This document shows positions 18,162-27,516 of a stretch of 64,000 nucleotides of DNA, piece by piece. Position numbers and translations under genes: made by a program. The DNA is taken from NCBI GenBank assembly GCA_016900015.1, contig JACJJM010000004.1, forward strand, positions 1-64,000, read 5' to 3'. The notes under the pieces were generated by a model, which saw only the letters and a program-made list of their open reading frames with translations, did no database searches and had not been told where the DNA came from. Numbering within the stretch: the first letter of the stretch is position 1; the number at the start of each line of letters is the position of its first letter. The stretch comes from Phocaeicola coprophilus (GTDB taxonomy: Bacteria > Bacteroidota > Bacteroidia > Bacteroidales > Bacteroidaceae).

Positions 18162-18560
18162 ATGATACGTCAATGTTTCATTTTGTTTGGATGCCTCGCC
18201 TTGGGAGAATTGATTGTTTATGTGACAGGCATCAAATTACCGTCAAGCATTATTGGCATGTTATTACTTACACTATTCCTCCAACTAAAGTGGGTTAAAC
18301 TTCAATGGGTCCAAGGGTTAAGCGATTTTTTAGTTGCCAATTTAGGCTTCTTCTTTGTCCCTCCCGGTGTCGCTCTAATGCTTTACTTCGATATTATCCA
18401 AGCTGAATTCATCCCGATTGTCGTATCGACTGTAGTCAGCACTATTTTGGTGCTGGTGTGCACAGGATGGTCACATCAATATATCAGACGACACATGCAT
18501 TTTTCCAAGCATGACCACACGAACAATAACCAACAGGATAATCAACAAGAAAACAGATAA
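18162..18560 (+). CDS. lrgA: LrgA/CidA-family holin-like protein
   Basis: A 132-residue membrane protein with four helices (about 4-20, 27-45, 60-82 and 88-108) and a polar Gln/Asn-rich tail. IKLPSSIIGMLLLTLFL and the loop before FFFVPPGVALM are characteristic of the LrgA/CidA (YohJ) family. The family is linked to murein hydrolase export and to small-metabolite transport. It is paired with lrgB, which starts 6 bp later. Confidence 0.9.
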   Translation: MIRQCFILFGCLALGELIVYVTGIKLPSSIIGMLLLTLFLQLKWVKLQWVQGLSDFLVANLGFFFVPPGVALMLYFDIIQAEFIPIVVSTVVSTILVLVCTGWSHQYIRRHMHFSKHDHTNNNQQDNQQENR

Positions 18561-18566
18561 TACACC

Positions 18567-19262
18567 GTGGAATACTTCAGCAATCAATTCTTTTTACTAG
18601 CCCTGACATTTGGACTCTTTTTCTTTTCAAAATTCCTTCAGAAACGTACAGGATGGGTCATACTGAATCCGATCTTACTTACAATAGCCATGCTTATTAT
18701 CTTTTTGAAGGTGACGGGCATCAGTTATGAGACATACAATGAAGGGGGACATCTTATCGAATTTTGGCTAAAACCTGCTGTCGTGGCTCTGGGAGTTCCT
18801 TTGTATTTGCAATTAAAGGATATACGCAAACAGTTGCTTCCTATTATCCTTTCCCAGCTGGTCGGATGCCTGGTCGGAATCGTTTCCGTAATCTTCACAG
18901 CAAAATGGCTGGGTGCTTCTCCTGCCATTATTACGTCATTGGCTGCAAAGTCAGTAACTACCCCTATCGCAATGGAAGTAACCAAGAGCGTGGGCGGCAT
19001 TCCGTCCCTGACAGCAGCCGTTGTCGTCTGTGTCGGATTGTTTGGGGCAGTTTTTGGTTTTCGAGTGCTAAGTTTAGGTCATGTAGCCAGTCCTATCGCC
19101 CAAGGCTTGTCCATGGGAACGGCCAGCCATGCCGTAGGCACTTCCACGGCAATGGAACGCGGACGTAAATATGGCGCTTTTGCAAGTTTAGGGTTGACTC
19201 TTAACGGCCTTCTGACAGCATTGCTTACTCCGACCGTGCTGCATCTGCTCAACATCATTTAA
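18567..19262 (+). CDS. lrgB: LrgB-family membrane protein
   Basis: A 231-residue protein with six to seven helices. The conserved region AAKSVTTPIAMEVTKSVGGIPSL (shown in parts: AAKSVTTPIA, then VGGIPSL) and GTASHAVGTSTAME identify the LrgB/CidB (YohK) family. The length is standard. It works with LrgA as a two-gene unit. The gene converges on the GNAT gene, with only 4 bp between stops and no hairpin in between. Confidence 0.93.
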   Translation: MEYFSNQFFLLALTFGLFFFSKFLQKRTGWVILNPILLTIAMLIIFLKVTGISYETYNEGGHLIEFWLKPAVVALGVPLYLQLKDIRKQLLPIILSQLVGCLVGIVSVIFTAKWLGASPAIITSLAAKSVTTPIAMEVTKSVGGIPSLTAAVVVCVGLFGAVFGFRVLSLGHVASPIAQGLSMGTASHAVGTSTAMERGRKYGAFASLGLTLNGLLTALLTPTVLHLLNII

Positions 19263-19266
19263 TAAA

Positions 19267-19728
19267 TCACTCAAGATTGCGCTTAAAATAAATCATGTCT
19301 TTTAATACCCGACCTCCTTCTATTATCAGATGGTCGTAATGTTTCGTAAAGAAATCGGGAATCGTATGAGAATAGATGAAATTGCAACTTTGGTAAAATG
19401 ACATAGTCTGCACACTGTCTCCTGTACCAACTTGTAGCATCTGATATACATTTCTATAATGCTTGCACAGGTAATCAATCATCTGTCGACCGTAGCCTTT
19501 TCGCTGGTAAGAAGGGCTTACAGCCAAGTTTTTCAGCTCCAATACACCATCTCCTTCATTCGTGACTACGGCCACTGCAACGGCATGCTCATGGACATCT
19601 GTCATGACAAACATTTCACCTCGATCCAGATAACGGTCTATCATGGATTCCTGTTCGTCGCCAAGCAGAAGGAGGTCCAAGTATTGTTTCTTGTTGCTTC
19701 TTATTTCAACTATTTTCATTGCTTCCAT
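19267..19728 (-). CDS. GNAT-family N-acetyltransferase
   Basis: A 153-residue protein with the GNAT fold. Motif A is LKNLAVSPSYQRKGYGRQMI (about 83-102), including the acetyl-CoA loop QRKGYG. The acceptor substrate is unknown. It overlaps the end of the DUF2867 gene by 23 bp, or by 14 bp if the internal Met (MKIVEIRSN) is used. The two are co-transcribed. Confidence 0.88.
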   Translation of the reverse strand: MEAMKIVEIRSNKKQYLDLLLLGDEQESMIDRYLDRGEMFVMTDVHEHAVAVAVVTNEGDGVLELKNLAVSPSYQRKGYGRQMIDYLCKHYRNVYQMLQVGTGDSVQTMSFYQSCNFIYSHTIPDFFTKHYDHLIIEGGRVLKDMIYFKRNLE

Positions 19729-20164
19729 TTATCCTCTCCTCTGTTGTTTTTACGGCTTTTACGACTCTGTTCAGAGCCATTCTGCATAACAAGCCATGAA
19801 CTCGCTTTATAAGCAAAAAATAAATTTTTCCCATCTGGTTATGGAACTTTACGAATGTTGCCAAGCTAACAAGCTGACACCCCTCAGTCCAATCACCACA
19901 TTCCAACATTATACTCACAGACAGATGCTTATCATCTTTATTTATACGGGTATAGCTAGATGTTTGTTCAGATATATAGTTATGAAAGTCTTCGCTTGAT
20001 TTTAAACCAAACAATGTTGCCAATCTGTTACGCAAACCAAAAAGGAATTTGACCGATGGAGGATAATTGGAAAATATCATCTCAAACATCTCCTGCGATG
20101 TGATGGGTCTTCTACATCGAATTGTTACTGAATGTTTGTCTACATAATCCATTCCGCTTATCAT
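19706..20164 (-). CDS. DUF2867 family protein
   Basis: A 152-residue protein. The pattern PPSVKFLFGLRNRLATLFGLK, then a beta region (HLSVSIMLE) and MGKIYFLLIKRVHGLLCRMA, matches my memory of DUF2867 proteins (function unknown; lipid-binding-like fold suggested for relatives). The promoter just upstream gives a leader of under 20 nt, which supports the start at 20164. It is the first gene of a two-gene unit with the GNAT acetyltransferase. Confidence 0.75.
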   Translation of the reverse strand: MISGMDYVDKHSVTIRCRRPITSQEMFEMIFSNYPPSVKFLFGLRNRLATLFGLKSSEDFHNYISEQTSSYTRINKDDKHLSVSIMLECGDWTEGCQLVSLATFVKFHNQMGKIYFLLIKRVHGLLCRMALNRVVKAVKTTEERINGSNENS

Positions 20165-20187
20165 ATTTCAATATTCTTGTGATGATG

Positions 20188-20218
20188 CAAAAATAGCATT
20201 ATTAACCCAAGCTCCAAA
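20188..20218 (-). promoter_or_regulatory. Promoter of the DUF2867-GNAT unit
   Basis: On the minus strand TTTG (20215-20218), 19 bp, then TATTTTTG (20188-20195). This is an almost perfect Bacteroidetes promoter. Confidence 0.62.
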
Positions 20219-20231
20219 GTCCTAAAACAAA

Positions 20232-20266
20232 AAAGCCGCCGTAAGTTTTCATCTTACGGCGGCTTT
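20232..20266 (-). terminator. Intrinsic terminator after rubrerythrin
   Basis: Perfect 14-bp arms (20232-20245 and 20253-20266) with a 7-nt loop and A/T-rich flanks. It stands 25 bp beyond the rubrerythrin stop. The core is AAGCCGCCGTAAG paired with CTTACGGCGGCTT. It also insulates the DUF2867 promoter, which abuts it. Confidence 0.9.
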
Positions 20267-20290
20267 ATATTAACGGGAAAAAACATCCTT

Positions 20291-20836
20291 TTATTTCTTG
20301 AAATATCTGTTGTACAGGCCTTCAAATCCTCTACCGTGACGAGCTTCGTCGCGAGCCATTTCATGAACAGTGTCATGGATAGCATCCAGATTCAATTCTT
20401 TAGCACGTTTTGCAATGCGAGTCTTGTCAGCGCAAGCACCGCTTTCAGCATTCATGCGTTTTTCCAAATTGGTTTTGGTGTCCCAAACGCAGTCGCCCAG
20501 CAATTCGGCGAATCTGGAAGCATGCTCAGCCTCTTCCCAAGCATAACGCTTGAAAGCTTCTGCGATTTCAGGATAGCCTTCACGATCAGCCTGACGGCTC
20601 ATAGCCAAGTACATACCAACCTCTGTGCACTCACCCATGAAGTGATTGTTCAGGTCTTTAATCATTTCTTCATCGCAGCCTTTAGCCACACCAACAGTGT
20701 GTTCTGATACAAATTCCAAAGACGTTTCACTCATTTCTTTGAATTTGGAAGCCGGAGCTTTACACATCGGACATTGTTCAGGAGCTTTTTCACCTTCATA
20801 GATGTAACCACATACGGTACAAATAAACTTTTTCAT
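20291..20836 (-). CDS. Rubrerythrin with N-terminal rubredoxin domain
   Basis: The start is taken as [11 protein letters not shown] (20836). The product of about 181 residues has an N-terminal rubredoxin domain with two CXXC pairs (CTVC and CPMC), followed by a ferritin-like diiron domain with EEAEHASR and RDEARHGRG. This is the reversed domain order of the classical enzyme (reverse rubrerythrin type). It reduces hydrogen peroxide using electrons from NADH or rubredoxin. It sits directly downstream of a PerR-like regulator, which fits peroxide control. Confidence 0.93.
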   Translation of the reverse strand: MKKFICTVCGYIYEGEKAPEQCPMCKAPASKFKEMSETSLEFVSEHTVGVAKGCDEEMIKDLNNHFMGECTEVGMYLAMSRQADREGYPEIAEAFKRYAWEEAEHASRFAELLGDCVWDTKTNLEKRMNAESGACADKTRIAKRAKELNLDAIHDTVHEMARDEARHGRGFEGLYNRYFKK

Positions 20837-20884
20837 AATCGTCACTTTTTAATAAGTTAGTCAATAAAATATCTATTATATGTA

Positions 20885-21304
20885 TTATATAATCGTCTTA
20901 CACTTCTTGCATACACCTTTGAAATATTGATGAACTTCTGTAATCTCGTTGCCGTCAATCATTGCTCCCATCAACTCTTCTTCTTTGTTTTGGAGTGGCA
21001 TATCATATATTTTACCACATTTTTTACATAAGAAATGAGCGTGTAGGCTTGTGTCGCCGTCAAAGCATGCATTGTGTTCATCTATTGTCAACATCCGAAC
21101 TGCTCCATGTTCTACAAACAACTTTAATGTATTGTATACTGTAGTCCGCGAAAGCGTCGGAAATTTTGGACTCAAAGCATTATAGATTTCATCAACACTT
21201 GGATGTGTAAAATGTGTCATCATATAATCCATGATAGCCATACGCTGAACTGAAGGCTTCACTTCATGCTTTATCAAGTTATCATAGGCAGCAATAGAGT
21301 TCAT
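20885..21304 (-). CDS. Fur-family regulator, PerR type
   Basis: A 139-residue protein. A winged helix spans residues 15-80 (VDEIYNALSPKFPTLSRTTVYNTL), then the metal-binding region HNACFDGDTSLHAHFLCKKCGKIYD, and a final zinc pair CKKC. Both CXXC pairs of the structural zinc site are intact. The gene is 48 bp ahead of rubrerythrin on the same strand. That linkage points to PerR (peroxide sensing by metal-catalysed oxidation) rather than Fur. It probably represses its own operon. Confidence 0.88.
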   Translation of the reverse strand: MNSIAAYDNLIKHEVKPSVQRMAIMDYMMTHFTHPSVDEIYNALSPKFPTLSRTTVYNTLKLFVEHGAVRMLTIDEHNACFDGDTSLHAHFLCKKCGKIYDMPLQNKEEELMGAMIDGNEITEVHQYFKGVCKKCKTII

Positions 21305-21343
21305 CTTTTCAAAGTTGTAATTGTTTCATCTTCGTTTTCACTG

Positions 21344-21375
21344 CAAATGTATAATTAGCTACGATTCTATGCAAA
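21344..21375 (-). promoter_or_regulatory. Promoter of the perR-rubrerythrin operon
   Basis: On the minus strand TTTG (21372-21375), 20 bp, then TACATTTG (21344-21351). It matches the Bacteroidetes consensus at all fixed positions. The implied leader is about 35 nt. Confidence 0.68.
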
Positions 21376-21459
21376 TAATGCGCCCTTATTTTTGCGATTT
21401 TTAACCCTAATTGTTCATAAGAGGCTATTACACCTTCCTATTAAGGCTAGCCAAACCAG

Positions 21460-21525
21460 CCTTCCTTTCCGTGCTCGGCTACCCTCCTTTCGGCTCTCGG
21501 CCGGTCTCCTTTCCGCTTTCATACG
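21460..21525 (+). repeat. Three-copy 22-bp tandem repeat
   Basis: Three adjacent 22-bp units start at 21460, 21482 and 21504. All share a core of the form CCTTCCTTTCCG or CCCTCCTTTCGG. The first unit is nearly the same as a unit at 31076, almost 10 kb away. The array fills most of the 305-bp gap between the perR and nadE starts, which otherwise holds the two promoters. Confidence 0.75.
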
Positions 21526-21549
21526 GTTTATAGATTTGGTATTGCCAGA

Positions 21550-21583
21550 TTGGCTGTCCTTCACACGATTCTTTTTATCTTTG
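21550..21583 (+). promoter_or_regulatory. Promoter of nadE
   Basis: -7 box TATCTTTG (21576-21583) with TTG at 21550-21552. The spacing of 23 bp is longer than usual. The expected transcription start near 21590 makes an ATG at 21595 unlikely and favours 21610. Confidence 0.45.
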
Positions 21584-21609
21584 CAGTCTGAACAATGGAA
21601 TTATACATT

Positions 21610-23541
21610 ATGAACTACGGATTTGTAAAAGTGGCAGCAGCTGTTCCGCATGTTAAAATAGCTGATTGTCAATATAATGCCCGACAAATACTCCTGCAAG
21701 TAGAAGAAGCAGAAAGGCAAGGAGTGGAAATTCTGATTTTTCCGGAATTATCTGTCACATCCTATACATGCGCTGATCTTTTTGCTCAACAGCTTTTATT
21801 GGAAGAGAGTCTGGCAGCACTGGAAAGCCTGGTGACGGCCAGCACAAACAAGCATCTCATATTTGTAATAGGAATGCCTCTTGAAGTAGAAGCCTCTTTA
21901 TTGAATTGTGCCATTGCCATCCATAACGGCAAAATTTTGGGTGTAGTTCCTAAAATATATCTACCTAATTACAAGGAATTCTATGAAATGCGCTGGTTTG
22001 CTTCTGGTCTTCACTATGATACAAACGTAGTTTTATGCAAACAGACCGTCCGTGTAAGCCCTTATCAGATTTTTGAAACTCCATCTTGCCGTTTTGGCAT
22101 TGAAATTTGTGAAGATATGTGGGCCACAATCCCCCCAAGCTCCTACCTGGCATTGGAAGGGGCAGACATCATATTGAATATGTCGGCAGACAATGAAGGC
22201 ACGGGGAAACAGGATTATGTGCGCTCACTCATAAGCCAACAGTCTGCACGTTGTCTGGCTGGATATGTTTTCGCCTCGTGCGGCTTTGGCGAGTCTACAA
22301 CAGATGTTGTATTCAGTGGCAATGGGTTGATTTATGAAAATGGGGCTCTATTGGCTGCCTCCAAACGGTTTTCATTGGAACCTCAAATTATAACAAGCGA
22401 AATAGATGTGGAACGTCTTCGCACAGAACGTCGGGTAAATACAACTTTTGCAGCATGCAAGGCGGCACACCGTGCCTACCACAATATTACGTATCATCAT
22501 ACACCTGTCGAGACGCACGTGCCCGGCGAACTAAAGTTGACAAGACACATCGAACCTCACCCGTTTGTTCCTTCCGGAAAAGAGCTTGACGAACGATGTG
22601 AAGAAATCTTTGCCATCCAAGTCGCAGGACTGGCCCAACGCCTGACGCATATACATTGTAAGACTGTCGTAATCGGCATTTCCGGCGGATTGGATTCCAC
22701 GTTGGCTTTGCTGGTTGCGACACGGACTTTCGACAAATTGGGCTTGGACAGACGAGGTGTCATCGGAATCACCATGCCCGGGTTTGGTACGACGGACCGC
22801 ACCTACAACAATGCATTACATCTGATGGAATCATTAGGTGTCACAATTCGTGAAATCAGCATCAAGCAAGCATGTATCCAGCATTTTCAGGACATCAATC
22901 ATGACATTGACAAGCATGATGTGACTTATGAGAATTCACAAGCCCGCGAGCGCACTCAGATTTTAATGGATGTGGCCAATCAGACAAACGGCATTGTCAT
23001 AGGTACGGGTGATCTTTCCGAGCTGGCTTTAGGATGGGCTACATACAATGGTGACCATATGTCTATGTATGCTGTAAACACCAGCATTCCCAAAACGCTT
23101 GTCAAGCACCTTGTTGTTTGGGTTGCAGAGCATGACATAGACTCTTCATCCCGTGCAACCCTGCTTGACATTGCAGATACTCCGATCAGCCCGGAGCTGA
23201 TACCTGCAGATGAACAAGGAAATATTCGTCAAAAAACAGAAGATCTGGTCGGGCCATACGAATTGCACGACTTTTTCCTCTATCAGTTTTTCCGTTTCGG
23301 TTTCCGACCCGCAAAAATCTTCTACCTGGCACAAATCGCATTCCGCAATCAGTATGATGACAGCACCATAAAGAAATGGCTAAAGACTTTTTTCAAACGG
23401 TTCTTTGCGCAACAGTTCAAACGCTCTTGCCTGCCCGATGGCCCCAAAGTAGGCTCGGTCGTCCTTTCACCGCGAGGAGACTGGCGTATGCCTAGCGATG
23501 CTTCTTCATCTTTGTGGATAGAAGAATGTGAAAGACTCTGA
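21610..23541 (+). CDS. nadE: Glutamine-dependent NAD+ synthetase
   Basis: An enzyme of about 643 residues. The N-terminal nitrilase-type glutaminase has Glu (IFPELSVTSYTC), Lys (VPKIYLPNYKEF) and Cys (FGIEICEDMW). The C-terminal synthetase domain has the PP-loop GISGGLDST. It makes NAD from deamido-NAD, ATP and glutamine. The start MNYGFVKVAAA is chosen over an upstream ATG because of promoter position and because homologues begin here. The next gene starts 55 bp after the stop. Confidence 0.95.
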   Translation: MNYGFVKVAAAVPHVKIADCQYNARQILLQVEEAERQGVEILIFPELSVTSYTCADLFAQQLLLEESLAALESLVTASTNKHLIFVIGMPLEVEASLLNCAIAIHNGKILGVVPKIYLPNYKEFYEMRWFASGLHYDTNVVLCKQTVRVSPYQIFETPSCRFGIEICEDMWATIPPSSYLALEGADIILNMSADNEGTGKQDYVRSLISQQSARCLAGYVFASCGFGESTTDVVFSGNGLIYENGALLAASKRFSLEPQIITSEIDVERLRTERRVNTTFAACKAAHRAYHNITYHHTPVETHVPGELKLTRHIEPHPFVPSGKELDERCEEIFAIQVAGLAQRLTHIHCKTVVIGISGGLDSTLALLVATRTFDKLGLDRRGVIGITMPGFGTTDRTYNNALHLMESLGVTIREISIKQACIQHFQDINHDIDKHDVTYENSQARERTQILMDVANQTNGIVIGTGDLSELALGWATYNGDHMSMYAVNTSIPKTLVKHLVVWVAEHDIDSSSRATLLDIADTPISPELIPADEQGNIRQKTEDLVGPYELHDFFLYQFFRFGFRPAKIFYLAQIAFRNQYDDSTIKKWLKTFFKRFFAQQFKRSCLPDGPKVGSVVLSPRGDWRMPSDASSSLWIEECERL

Positions 23542-23582
23542 ACAAAAGAACGAGCAAAAAACAATTGAACACAAAAGTTTTG

Positions 23583-23590
23583 TATATTTG
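23583..23590 (+). promoter_or_regulatory. -7 box just before the TPM-domain gene
   Basis: TATATTTG fits TAnnTTTG and ends 6 bp before the ATG at 23597. If used, the transcript would be leaderless or nearly so. No clear -33 element is seen. Confidence 0.35.
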
Positions 23591-23596
23591 CATAAT

Positions 23597-24520
23597 ATGA
23601 AGAAAACGTTTGCGATATTCATCATCTGTTGCACCATCGGTGTTCTGCAAGCATGGGCTCATCCTTATAAAGTGAATGAGATTCCTATGGTACATTTGCA
23701 GGATCGCACACGTTATGTCTCCAATCCCGATCAAATCCTTTCAAGCCAGACAACAACATCCATTGATAGCATTCTCTATAACTTGGAACAGCAAACTGGT
23801 ATTGAAACGCTGGTGGTGGCTGTAAATGAAATAGAAGGAGGCGATTGCTTTGAATTTGCCCTACAACTCGGAAAACAACAAGGGGTGGGAAAAAAGGAAA
23901 CGAACAATGGACTAGTCATTCTTTTGGTCACTAGAGAACGGTGTATTCAGTTTGTAACAGGTTATGGCCTGGAAGGCACACTGCCTGATGCGGTTTGCAA
24001 GCGCATCCAAATCCAATACATGAACCAACCTTTCAGTCAAGGAGACTGGGACACAGGTATGATGGCCGGAATCCGCGCTGTCAACCGCTATCTCATTGAC
24101 TACCGTGACGGAACAGAAAGAGCAGAAACGTCCGCCACGGATTATTATCCTCCGCTTATCTTCATTGCCACCGTTCTATTGTTGTTTTTTGTCTTTGCTT
24201 ACCGGCGTTTGCGGCGCAAGAGCCGGTGCCCTCATTGCAAAAAGCATACTTTGCAACGTTCTACATCCCGACTATTGTCTGAAGTAAATGGCATTCGTCG
24301 TGAAGAAGTTGTCTATACGTGTACCTACTGTGGCTATACAGTCGTGCGGGAAGAAGAGTCACAAGACAATCGTCATGATGGATTCGGAGGACGTGGAGGA
24401 GGACCGATTATCTTTGGCGGAGGTTTCTTCGGTGGCCGTGGCGGTCATGGAGGAGGTTTCAGCGGTGGAAGTTTCGGAGGTGGAGATTTCGGTGGTGGCG
24501 GTGCTGGTTCGAAATTTTAA
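23597..24520 (+). CDS. TPM-domain membrane protein with Gly-rich tail
   Basis: The start MKKTFAIFIICCTIG begins a signal peptide; an in-frame start at 23528 would overlap nadE and precede the promoter box. The product has about 307 residues. The TPM domain (about 30-165) includes LEQQTGIETLVVAV and ITFVTGYGLEGTLPD-like RCIQFVTGYGLEGTLPDAV. A membrane helix lies near residue 185. A four-Cys zinc-ribbon follows (CPHC and CTYC), then a C-terminal Gly/Phe-rich tail of about 45 residues. Such proteins are commonly encoded next to lemA, as here. Function unknown; TPM domains are tied to photosystem repair in plants. Confidence 0.85.
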   Translation: MKKTFAIFIICCTIGVLQAWAHPYKVNEIPMVHLQDRTRYVSNPDQILSSQTTTSIDSILYNLEQQTGIETLVVAVNEIEGGDCFEFALQLGKQQGVGKKETNNGLVILLVTRERCIQFVTGYGLEGTLPDAVCKRIQIQYMNQPFSQGDWDTGMMAGIRAVNRYLIDYRDGTERAETSATDYYPPLIFIATVLLLFFVFAYRRLRRKSRCPHCKKHTLQRSTSRLLSEVNGIRREEVVYTCTYCGYTVVREEESQDNRHDGFGGRGGGPIIFGGGFFGGRGGHGGGFSGGSFGGGDFGGGGAGSKF

Positions 24521-24573
24521 ATCGTCTATGAGTGATATAGAACTAAAAACATATTAATATTAAAGGAGCAGAT

Positions 24574-25152
24574 ATGAAACATCTAATGAAGTTTATTTTT
24601 GTTGCCATAAGTGCCATTTTATTCAGCAGTTGCGGATACAATAGCATGGTGGAAAAGGAAGAAGCAGTCAATACAGCGTGGAGTAATGTAGAAAACCAGT
24701 ACCAACGCAGGGCTGACCTGATTCCGAACTTGGTCAACACGGTCAAAGGATATGCTTCACACGAGGCGGAGACATTGGAATCCGTAGTTCAGGCACGTGC
24801 CAAAGCAACACAAATCACACTCAATGCAGAAGATCTTACTCCGGAAAAGCTGCAACAATATCAAAAAGCACAAGGAGAAATCGGTAGCGCATTAGGACGC
24901 CTGATGCGTATCACCGAAAACTATCCGGAACTGAAAGCAAATCAAAACTTCCAAGAGCTGCAAGCTCAACTGGAAGGCACAGAAAACCGTATCAGTGTGG
25001 AGCGGCGAAACTTCAATCAAGCCACCCAGGATTACAACACGTTCATCCGCAAGTTTCCTCAAAATCTCATAGCCAATATGTTTGGTTTTGAGAAGAAGCC
25101 ATATTTTGAAGCGGAAAGCGGCAATGAGAAAGCACCAGAAGTGAAGTTTTAA
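24574..25152 (+). CDS. lemA: LemA-family protein
   Basis: A 192-residue protein. The N-terminus MKHLMKFIFVAISAILFSSC resembles a lipoprotein signal with Cys at residue 20. The LemA core follows: AVNTAWSNVENQYQRRADLI and PNLVNTVKGYASHE, then a long helical region and FNQATQDYNTFIRKFPQN. It is coupled to the TPM gene (53 bp upstream). The function in bacteria is unsettled. Confidence 0.92.
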   Translation: MKHLMKFIFVAISAILFSSCGYNSMVEKEEAVNTAWSNVENQYQRRADLIPNLVNTVKGYASHEAETLESVVQARAKATQITLNAEDLTPEKLQQYQKAQGEIGSALGRLMRITENYPELKANQNFQELQAQLEGTENRISVERRNFNQATQDYNTFIRKFPQNLIANMFGFEKKPYFEAESGNEKAPEVKF

Positions 25153-25185
25153 GAATGTAGAACACTAAATCCAACCAACTATAAT

Positions 25186-26352
25186 ATGAGTAATCAACGT
25201 TATATGATGAGAGGCGTATCAGCTTCTAAAGAAGACGTACATAATGCCATTAAGAATATCGACAAAGGCATCTACCCCAAAGCATTCTGTAAAATCATCC
25301 CAGACATCCTGGGAGGAGACCCTGAGTATTGCAATATCATGCACGCCGACGGGGCGGGGACCAAATCATCCTTAGCTTACATGTATTGGAAAGAGACAGG
25401 TGACTTGAGCGTCTGGAAAGGTATTGCACAAGACGCCTTAATCATGAATATTGATGATTTGCTATGCGTGGGAGCTGTGGACAATATCCTCGTGTCCTCT
25501 ACCATCGGGCGCAATAAACTGCTCGTCCCAGGCGAAGTGATTTCTGCTATCATCAACGGCACGGACGAACTGCTGGCCGAACTGCGTGATATGGGCGTAG
25601 GCGTATATGCCACCGGAGGCGAGACTGCCGACGTGGGCGACTTGGTACGTACCATCATCGTGGACAGCACCGTGACTTGCCGCATGAAACGCAGCGATGT
25701 CATCGACAATGCAAACATACGCCCGGGGGATGTCATCGTCGGGTTGGCTTCTTACGGACAAGCCACGTATGAGAAAGAATATAATGGCGGCATGGGTAGC
25801 AATGGACTTACTTCTGCTCGTCATGACGTGTTTGCCAAATATTTGGCCGACAAATATCCGGAAAGCTACGACAAAGCCGTGCCTGAAGAGCTGGTCTATT
25901 CAGGGAAACTGAAGCTGACCGACGCGGTGGAAGGCAGCCCGCTCGATGCCGGAAAACTGGTACTCTCCCCGACCCGTACTTATGCTCCTGTGGTGAAGAA
26001 ACTGCTGGACGCACTGCGTCCGCATATCCACGGCATGGTGCATTGTTCTGGCGGCGCACAAACCAAAGTGTTACACTTCGTGGACAATGTGAGAGTCATC
26101 AAGGACAATCTCTTCCCCGTCCCGCCCTTATTCAAGACCATTCAGGAACAGAGCGGAACTGACTGGGCCGAGATGTACAAGGTGTTCAACATGGGACATC
26201 GTTTGGAAGTCTACCTCGCACCCGAGCACGCAGAAGAAGTCATTGCCATCAGCAAGAGCTTCAACATCGATGCACAAGTCATCGGACGCATCGAAGAATG
26301 CGACCATAAGGAGCTTATCATCAGAAGCGAATACGGAGAATTTACTTACTAA
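25186..26352 (+). CDS. purM: Phosphoribosylformylglycinamidine cyclo-ligase (AIR synthase)
   Basis: A 388-residue PurM-type enzyme: ADGAGTKSSLAYMY (ATP/substrate loop), NIDDLLCVGA, GGETADVGDLV and GLASYGQATYEKEYNGGMGSN-like segments. It closes the imidazole ring of purines. It is longer than E. coli PurM (345), which from memory is usual for Bacteroidetes. It is followed after 2 bp by prfA, so the two are co-transcribed. Confidence 0.92.
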   Translation: MSNQRYMMRGVSASKEDVHNAIKNIDKGIYPKAFCKIIPDILGGDPEYCNIMHADGAGTKSSLAYMYWKETGDLSVWKGIAQDALIMNIDDLLCVGAVDNILVSSTIGRNKLLVPGEVISAIINGTDELLAELRDMGVGVYATGGETADVGDLVRTIIVDSTVTCRMKRSDVIDNANIRPGDVIVGLASYGQATYEKEYNGGMGSNGLTSARHDVFAKYLADKYPESYDKAVPEELVYSGKLKLTDAVEGSPLDAGKLVLSPTRTYAPVVKKLLDALRPHIHGMVHCSGGAQTKVLHFVDNVRVIKDNLFPVPPLFKTIQEQSGTDWAEMYKVFNMGHRLEVYLAPEHAEEVIAISKSFNIDAQVIGRIEECDHKELIIRSEYGEFTY

Positions 26353-26354
26353 AC

Positions 26355-27467
26355 ATGGCCGACCACAACACTTTACTGGAAAAGCTCGACAACCTCGTCG
26401 CCCGTTTTGAAGAAGTCTCCACGTTGATTACCGACCCTTCCGTCATCGCAGACCAAAAACGCTATGTGAAGCTGACGAAGGAATACAAGGAGCTGGGGGA
26501 CTTGATGAACGCAAGGAAAGAATATGTCCAATGTCTCGCTACGCTGGACGAAGCCAAGCAGATCCTTATGACCGAGACCGACGCGGAGATGAAGGAGATG
26601 GCCCGGGAGGAAGCACTCATCTGTGAGAAGCGCATACCGGAGATTGAAGAACAAATCAAGCTCCTGCTCATTCCCGCCGACCCGCAGGATGACCGCAACG
26701 CCATCCTTGAGATACGTGCCGGCACCGGCGGCGACGAGGCAGCCATCTTTGCGGGAGACCTCTTCCGCATGTATGCCAAGTATTGCGAAAGCAAAGGCTG
26801 GCGGATGGAAGTATCCAGTTTCACAGAGGGAGCTGCCGGCGGCTACAAGGAAATCATCTGTTCCATATCGGGCGAAAAGGTCTACGGCACGATGAAATAC
26901 GAGTCGGGGGTGCATCGCGTACAGCGTGTGCCGGCCACGGAGACACAGGGGCGCGTGCACACGTCGGCCGCCTCTGTGGCCGTATTGCCCGAGGCCGAAC
27001 CCTTCGACGTCGAAATCAACGAAGGGGAAATCAAGTGGGACACGTTCCGAAGCGGCGGTGCCGGTGGACAGAATGTAAACAAAGTGGAGTCGGGCGTGCG
27101 CCTGCGCTACAACTGGCGCAACCCGAACACGGGCGTGACGGAGGAAATCCTCATCGAGTGTACCGAGACACGCGACCAGCCCAAAAACAAGGAACGGGCC
27201 CTCGCCCGCCTGCGCACGTTCATCTACGACCGCGAACACCAGAAATACATCGACGACATCGCCTCACGGCGCAAGACGATGGTGTCGACGGGCGACCGCT
27301 CGGCCAAAATCCGCACCTACAATTACCCGCAGGGGCGCATCACCGACCATCGCATCAACTACACCATCTACAACCTCGCCTCTTTCATGGACGGCAACAT
27401 CCAGGACTGCATTGACCACCTCATCGTGGCTGAAAACGCCGAACGACTGAAAGAGAGCGAGTTATAA
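26355..27467 (+). CDS. prfA: Peptide chain release factor 1
   Basis: A 370-residue release factor with the catalytic GGQ in SGGAGGQNVNKVESGVR and a PxT-type codon-recognition segment region upstream (VHRVQRVPATETQGRVHTS). It recognises UAA and UAG and releases the nascent chain. It is tightly coupled to purM. The 221-bp stretch after it carries a 23-bp tandem array rather than a hairpin terminator. Confidence 0.96.
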   Translation: MADHNTLLEKLDNLVARFEEVSTLITDPSVIADQKRYVKLTKEYKELGDLMNARKEYVQCLATLDEAKQILMTETDAEMKEMAREEALICEKRIPEIEEQIKLLLIPADPQDDRNAILEIRAGTGGDEAAIFAGDLFRMYAKYCESKGWRMEVSSFTEGAAGGYKEIICSISGEKVYGTMKYESGVHRVQRVPATETQGRVHTSAASVAVLPEAEPFDVEINEGEIKWDTFRSGGAGGQNVNKVESGVRLRYNWRNPNTGVTEEILIECTETRDQPKNKERALARLRTFIYDREHQKYIDDIASRRKTMVSTGDRSAKIRTYNYPQGRITDHRINYTIYNLASFMDGNIQDCIDHLIVAENAERLKESEL

Positions 27468-27516
27468 AAGAATATGGCGGACGTCCGGGCAAGACCGGGA
27501 TGGACGCCAAATCGAG

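Noticed and set aside
18162-19262. Phage holin or antiholin module
   Set aside because: LrgA resembles holins, but the lrgAB pair is a chromosomal family and no phage genes are close.
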